From: Annona cherimola
Taxonomy: Eukaryota; Streptophyta; Magnoliopsida; Magnoliales; Annonaceae
NCBI GenBank assembly: GCA_030490835.1
Contig: CM059972.1
Coordinates: 5,982,264-6,046,263 of the forward strand
Direction of reading: 5' to 3'
Length of the DNA: 64,000 bases
Shown one piece after another: positions 58,601-64,000 of the stretch. A program made the position numbers and the translations under genes. A model generated the notes under the pieces. The model worked only from the letters and a program-made list of their open reading frames with translations, was not told the origin of the DNA and did no database searches. The first letter of the stretch is position 1; each line of letters begins with the position of its first letter.

Positions 58601-61458
58601 ATATCCCTTGAAGATGAGAAGAAATCACTTGAGAGCAAAGTTGCTGTATTATCTCTTGAGCTTTCCTCCGAAAGGGATAGGATACTTAGGATAAGTGCCG
58701 ACTTTGACAATTTCAGGAAAAGGACTGAAAGAGAACGACTTTCACTAGTGAACAATGTTCGAGGAGAAGTTATAGAGAGTCTACTGCCTGTGTTAGATAA
58801 CTTCGAAAGAGCAAAAGCACAGATCAAGATAGAAACAGAGGGAGAGGAGAAAATCAACAACAGCTATCAGAGCATCTACAAACAGTTTACGGAGATTCTA
58901 TCTTCTTTAGGTGTTACTGCTATTGAGACAGTCGGAAATCAATTTAATCCCTTGGTGAGTTTTTGGACTTCCATTATGGTGTTTATAAGAATTGTTTTTA
59001 CATTCTTTTCATCTCAATGACATTCTTTTTATGTAAAATCAATCTGGATTGATTTTTTTTTTTTTTTTTTCAACTCAAACCCTTTTGACTTCCTACTGAA
59101 TGTTACAGCAGATAATTTTTGTTTGTAGAAATTGGATTCTCCTTCAGAGGTTCCATTTAGAATAGCATCCAATTGTACATGATTGTGCCTGAATTTTCAA
59201 TTACCTTGCTTAAATATTCTTGTCACAACATGAATATAGACAGTTTATTTGTTTGGATCTTGGTTTTTATTGTTGAGTTAAATGACCTTAAAGACCAATA
59301 TCCTGGATAGTTTTTTTTTTTTTTCCTTCCTTCCTTCCTTCCTTTTGATAAAGAACAAAAAAACACAGATTATTATAATGCGAATGGGAAAATTTTAGAA
59401 GAGAAGGGATGACTTACGAGGACGAAGAGAAGACTTTAGGAAAGAATGGAAGAATTTGAGGAAGATAGAAGTAACAAAAGAAGCAGAAGAGAATTTGAGA
59501 TGAGAGAATGGAAATTTGAATTTCAGCAGTCAATCTGTGGGGGCATTACAGAATCACAATCCTTGCATGTGCCTCACTGGTTATAGAGAGAAGTTTTTAA
59601 AATTGCAAAATAACAAAATTATGAAATGAGCTTGAGGTGAATGTAAAATTACAGATACATCCCTAATATCCATGCATACTCATCCCTAGACTTGAAACTA
59701 CAAGTTTTCTGCGATGAAAAATTATAAAGACCCTCTCCCAGCAAGGGGCCAATTTTTTGAGAGGGAGGAGGATCTGTTATTGTGATCTCACTTCTATTCT
59801 TAATTTCTTGGGGAGGATGGGCAATTGTGTAGAACAAACTCCTGCCTACATCGGTACAATTGCCCAAACTCCTGCCTACATCGGTATTTAACTATTTATT
59901 CTCATTTTCATTCTGAGTTGATTGATGGTTCTCCACTTTGCACCCGATTCTATTGCTGCTTCACATTCACATTCATTATTCTTACAGTTACGACTTGAAT
60001 CTTTAAATGATTTTTTTTTTTTTGGTTTTTGTTTTAGAGAAAAAAAAAAAAAACCTCTATCCATTTCAGCCAATGCTAGTGCTGAGAAGTTTCATTTGTT
60101 TGTTTTGTCTTCCTCTTTTTTATATGAATAATCAGTGTTGTAGGTCAACCATATAAAATGGGTTTTAGGTTTAGGGTATGTTTGACAAAGCATAAAACAT
60201 TTCAAACTAAAACTTTTTACTCTCAATAATTACCCTATTTTTTTAATCATTTCTTCACATTTTCTTACACAATATCATACTTTCCAATCATTTCTACACA
60301 ACTACCTATATAACCAACCTATCTATTTTAACTTTATTCTCTTTACTCCTCATTATTATCCCTATTATGTCACATCATTTTATACCAATTCAAAAAATTA
60401 TATACTAAATACTTTTCATCAAAAGTTTTATCACTTTTCAAATACACGCATAGAGTTTTGGAATGACCTTACCCATTCTTCATTCTAGAAGTAAAGATAA
60501 TAGAAACAAGTATATTTTAGGAACTTCATTCAGTAGCGCTAATATCCATGAGGGAATCTAGACTTGTTATTTTTAAATCATTATGGCGTAGGCTGAAAAA
60601 TGTACCAATTAGGATTAATATACTTTGTGTTGAAATCTATGTAAGTGGAAGGGGGGAGTGCAGAATGATACGATGGGACTTGAGAGGACTCAAAGGGAGT
60701 CATGGTTGAAGTTCGACTGATGATTTAGCCATATAGATCATGGTCGAAAGGAATAGCAGAAGAGGATACGTGACAGAGTTGACACAGTGACCCTATCACT
60801 GTATATCTCTCTATTTCCTTCTGGCATTTTTCTGTTCTTTTAGTTCTCTCTTTTTTTTTCCCTTTACCATTTGTATATTGCAGGAAAATACTTTACTCCT
60901 TGGAACCCCTTGGTGGCTTGGTCCTTTTCCACTTTGCCTTTTGGAAGATTATAGTACTAGTGTTACAATGGTCCTGCATCATTCTCTCGTTAATGAAATT
61001 TTGATTTCCAACAAAAAAAAGGGAAAAAGAAAAAAAAAAGAAAAAACTTTGTTGTGGTATGTTAGAATGTTGGAAGGAGATGTGTGCCTCTATTCTTATG
61101 GGTAAATATAAATTTGTAGACCCTGCTTTTTTCTTTTTTCTTTTGCTGGATTTATCAGATTAACCACCACCCTGAAAAGCATGTTGTTTTTCTATAAAAG
61201 CTGCATGAGGCAATAATGCAAGAGGAGTCCACTGAGTTTGAAGAAGGAATTATACTTCAAGAATTCCGTAAGGGATTCTCCATTGGAGAGAGGCTTTTGC
61301 GTCCATCAATGGTGAAAGTGTCATCTGGTCCTGGACCCCAAAAGCCTGAAGAAACTAGCCCACCTGGTGACTCTGAGAATGGCAGCAACGAGTCTGGCAA
61401 AGACGGCAATGGTGGAGGAGAAGAGCAAGGTTCTAGTACCGAGAGATCAGATGCCTGA
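55666..61458 (+). CDS. CGE1: Chloroplast GrpE nucleotide exchange factor (CGE type)
   Basis: Three exons: 55,666-55,908, 58,436-58,954, 61,201-61,458; all introns phase 0; 339 residues, close to the family's usual plant length. GrpE releases ADP from Hsp70, here the plastid stromal Hsp70. Residues 1 to about 65 are rich in Ser, Arg and Pro and low in acids, as expected of a transit peptide (MAAAILRVPPLFLQPAVHLP). An acidic linker follows, then a long coiled coil (SLEDEKKSLESKVAVLSLEL), DFDNFRKRTERER, LLPVLDNFERAKAQI, and the C-terminal signature FNPLLHEAIM ... EFRKGFSIGERLLRPSMVKV. The tail is Gly/Ser/Glu-rich. The start at MAAA suits the transit peptide better than the upstream in-frame ATG. 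The two introns (2.5 and 2.2 kb) each contain a MITE. CGE1 versus CGE2 cannot be decided. Confidence 0.92.
57764..58127. mobile_element. 364-bp Tourist-like element in GrpE intron 1
   Basis: Ends gggtctgtttggataaggca and, inverted, ggggctgtttggataataca; flanked by CAA at 57,761-57,763 and 58,128-58,130. A three-base duplication fits PIF/Harbinger insertion. Interior is less AT-rich than the common family here. Confidence 0.65.
59325..59346. repeat. (CCTT)n microsatellite after a T run
   Basis: About five CCTT units in GrpE intron 2. Confidence 0.8.
60174..60449. mobile_element. Tourist-like MITE in GrpE intron 2
   Basis: Starts gggtatgtttgacaaagcat and ends ttttcaaatacacgc, with the full family body (caatcatttctacacaacta, attttaactttattctcttt) in the plus orientation. 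Confidence 0.65.
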
Positions 61459-62414
61459 AGTCGTGCATTCAATTTTGTAAAATCACCTTTAGAAGTAGCA
61501 ACTAGGAGCTTCTGTTCATGGGTCTGTGCCCTGCAGTTTCAGCCACATTTCAAGTAGTTTTCTTTTAACGGGAATGAAATCGGTTCTTAAGGGATGGCGA
61601 GTGTAACCATAATCTTGAGGAATTCGGGAACTATTCTTTTCCTGTGTTTGATTGGCATCTCATGTTCTTTACAATCTTCCATGCAAACCGATCTTGATAT
61701 ATTTATAAAGGATAGTTCTTAAAATACCTGTAGCTTTTCTGGATTTGCTTCCGGTGTGTCAAATCAATCTCGCCCCGTTCTTGAGATTTAAACACTTCCT
61801 TTATGTCATCTCTGGAGTATGTAAATTGGGTTGAGTGGAGGGTTTTTGCGTACCTGTTGGCCAGCGCGTGCTCAATTTTTCATACATTTTTCTGCATGCA
61901 CCTTTTATTTTAATCTTTTGTTTTCGTGTTGAGAAATAAAGCTATAATAAATCCTTCATAGTATAGTCAGTATAAATTTGTCATTTTAAAAGAAGAAGAA
62001 ATAAAAGCATACTCAATTCAGTATTATCAACCGGAAATCAATTTAAGGGCGTGTTTGAAAGCATATAAGATTTTTGTATTAAATCTGTATCACTATTCAC
62101 AAGACAGTTTTTTTAAATTTTCAATACAATTATATTCATTCCCAATTAGCATCATTATATTCTCATCAGATACAGATTGGATTCAAGAATAAAGAATTTT
62201 TTTAATGTTTTGGAGCATGTTCTAATCTCTAGTTTAAATTCTAACGGAGTCAGAACTTATTTATTTACTTTTATTTTTCACAAAATAGAGTTAAATTTAA
62301 GGTCTGCTTGGAAATTTTGCTCTCCCAAGTGTCAATTTTTTTTCCCTGGATGCGTCAATATATTTTATCATTTTATAAAAGAATAATATCCTGCGATTTC
62401 GTACCTATTAAAAC
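61459..62414. other. GrpE 3' UTR and AT-rich intergenic
   Basis: About 61,459-61,960 is likely 3' UTR and downstream region (aataaa at about 61,935). Beyond it is AT-rich sequence with no gene; an open frame at 62,177-62,386 is not convincing. Confidence 0.4.
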
Positions 62415-63039
62415 TATGAGTGTTAACTGATTGGGTTTAACAGGTTGGAGCCTAATTCTAATCCTAATCTATTTAAAATACCTCAATCCTAATCCGTTTA
62501 TTAACCCATTTAAAAAACTTCAACCCTAACTTATTTACAATCCATTTAATAAACAGGTTGGTGGGTTGTTAACGGGTTGCATAGCAAATAACTTGAAAGC
62601 TTAGACTCTAGTAGATAATGATCTTGCAGTGAGAAACAAGATGGTGTTTTCAGCATAGGAGAAATGGAAATAGGGCAATAACAGGAAAATAAAATTAGGG
62701 CAGCAGTGGAAAAATGAAAATTAGTTGACTTGAGAAAGACTTAGAGAGGAAAAATATCTAAGGAGTTTGCATGTATATATATATATAAAACGTTAATGAG
62801 TTAAGCGAGTTAAATGAGTTGAACGAATTAAACGGGTCGAACAGGTTATATGGGCTAAATGGGTTACTAAACGGGTTGACGAGGTTATAAAATTTCAACA
62901 CTAATTCATTTATTTAATTAAATGATTAAACGGGTTGGCGGATCATAACTCATTTATTCAAAAATCACAGCTCAAACTCATTTATAAACTGGTTGGACGA
63001 GCGGGTCGACGGGTGTAGCCATGACCATTAACACGCCTA
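62415..63039. mobile_element. hAT-like nonautonomous element, 8-bp target duplication
   Basis: Flanked by attaaaac at 62,407-62,414 and 63,040-63,047. The ends read tatgagtgttaactg and, inverted, taggcgtgttaatgg, like the TAGGGGTGTYAA ends of plant hAT elements. The subterminal regions carry many copies of a gggtt word (aacgggttg, gagttaaatgagttgaacga), as transposase-binding repeats do in hAT elements. Confidence 0.7.
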
Positions 63040-63640
63040 ATTAAAACACAAATATAAGTCATCCACGACACTGTATCGTGCTTAAAAAAAGCCTTTTTAG
63101 AAGGTTAGAAACTATGTCGCTCTGTTATGAAATATTTGATTGAGGTAAGATGGTTATGGTTGTTGGGCTTTGCTTTGTGAAACTTTTTATTCTATATTAA
63201 TTTATTTTATTTTTAATATCTTAATAATTGATAAAAAATTTATTCTGTCTATTATATTTAGTATAATTTATATTATCATGAAAATAGTTATATTTGTCTA
63301 GCATCAATGTGCATAAATATTATCTACAAATGTATAAAATTAATATAATAAAATAATTTAATGTTAAATATTAATTTTTAAATAGTATTTTAAACATCTA
63401 AATTATCTATAATTTCATTAATAGTGGAAAATTATTGTATAAAAATGTTATTACATTCTTATATAAAAATTATGAAGTTTTAGATTTGGAGTAAAAAGTT
63501 TGTGATTGAAAATTTTTAGTTTAAAATTTTTTACATACGGCCAAACATCTCTTACGTTTGATAAATCTTATGCAAGTCGTGTAAAATGTATGAGAATAAT
63601 TGCTATTTGAAGAAAATGTAATACAGAAATACTGGTGAAA
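63040..63640. other. AT-rich intergenic with a MITE end
   Basis: No gene. 63,468-63,556 contains Tourist-like family words (aagttttagatttggagtaa, ttttttacatacggccaaac) from one end of a copy. Confidence 0.35.
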
Positions 63641-63930
63641 AAATGTAATACAAAAAAGCCCCCTGCGTCCCGCTTCTAATCTGTTCTCCTCCGGATCGCG
63701 GTCTTCTCTTACCTGACCCGTCAGGTCGGTCCGTTGCAGCGAACCCCTGCCGCCTGTCATCTTTCTGCAGCTCCCGCTTAACGAGGCTGCTTCCATACGT
63801 TGCGCAATAAACTCCTCTCCGTCCATCACCTGCGGACTCTACTCGGCAAAGGAGTCCATCCCCGAGCGAAATTAAATCGCAGCCGTCTGAAGAATGGGCC
63901 CACATAAAATCCGGCAGAAACGAACACATG
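63641..63930 (-). other. GC-rich island, possible first exon of a minus-strand transcript
   Basis: A minus-strand ATG at 63,826 opens 38 codons (MDGEEFIAQRMEAASLSGSC and onward) ending at 63,713 exactly before a good donor (cag/gtaagagaa). No matching downstream exon is seen to the left, and the peptide is not recognised. It may be a fragment or the 5' edge of a short transcript. Confidence 0.25.
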
Positions 63931-64000
63931 CTTTTACTCCTCGCTTTCTTTCTAATTATAAATTAACGTACTATTACAACAGCTGGAGACAAAGCACCCA

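Noticed and set aside
1..64000. CRISPR arrays, bacterial operons, rRNA genes, plastid or mitochondrial insertions
   Set aside because: No regularly spaced identical repeats, no prokaryotic gene organisation and no organelle or rRNA sequence that I could recognise on reading.

Overview
The window is nuclear DNA from a flowering plant. It is AT-rich, with long introns that have GT-AG (occasionally GC-AG) ends, plant-type gene families and dense small DNA transposons. I cannot name the species. Four protein genes are supported by exon models whose lengths, phases and splice sites agree: (1) a divergent IQ67-domain (IQD) calmodulin-binding protein, minus strand, 13.0-14.8 kb; (2) a monofunctional homoserine dehydrogenase-family protein, minus strand, 17.0-29.7 kb, 12 exons; (3) an AGD14-type ArfGAP, minus strand, 32.4-38.8 kb, 13 exons, carrying one frame anomaly; (4) a plastid GrpE co-chaperone, plus strand, 55.7-61.5 kb, 3 exons.

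Layout. 1-12.5 kb has no intact gene. It holds a decayed LINE fragment (reverse-transcriptase zinc-binding and RNase H-like pieces), several MITE and foldback elements, and a 2.6-kb segment duplicated in tandem (about 7.10-9.71 and 9.78-12.46 kb). The second copy carries a small nested-palindrome insertion that is absent from the first. 13-39 kb is the gene-bearing half, with three genes all on the minus strand. The homoserine dehydrogenase gene is stretched by a 3.6-kb intron 2, nearly all of it one 3,156-bp solo LTR with a perfect GGTGG target duplication, and by a 5.2-kb intron 1. Intron 1 carries seven host-sense elements of two families that fold like H/ACA small nucleolar RNAs, plus an Au-type SINE remnant. 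39-55 kb is a gene-free stretch made largely of nested MITEs, foldback elements and MULE-like elements, some with exact target duplications, interrupted by a few GC-richer islands I cannot identify. 55-61.5 kb is the GrpE gene, with MITEs in both introns. 61.5-64 kb holds a hAT-like element and an unidentified GC-rich island at the right edge.

The four genes act in unrelated processes (calcium/calmodulin scaffolding, amino-acid metabolism, vesicle traffic, plastid protein folding) and do not form a cluster. The most interesting observations are the intron-hosted array of H/ACA-like RNAs with a covarying stem, the frame anomaly in the ArfGAP gene together with a splice choice that would bypass it, and a set of foldback elements that share related arms but have different tips.
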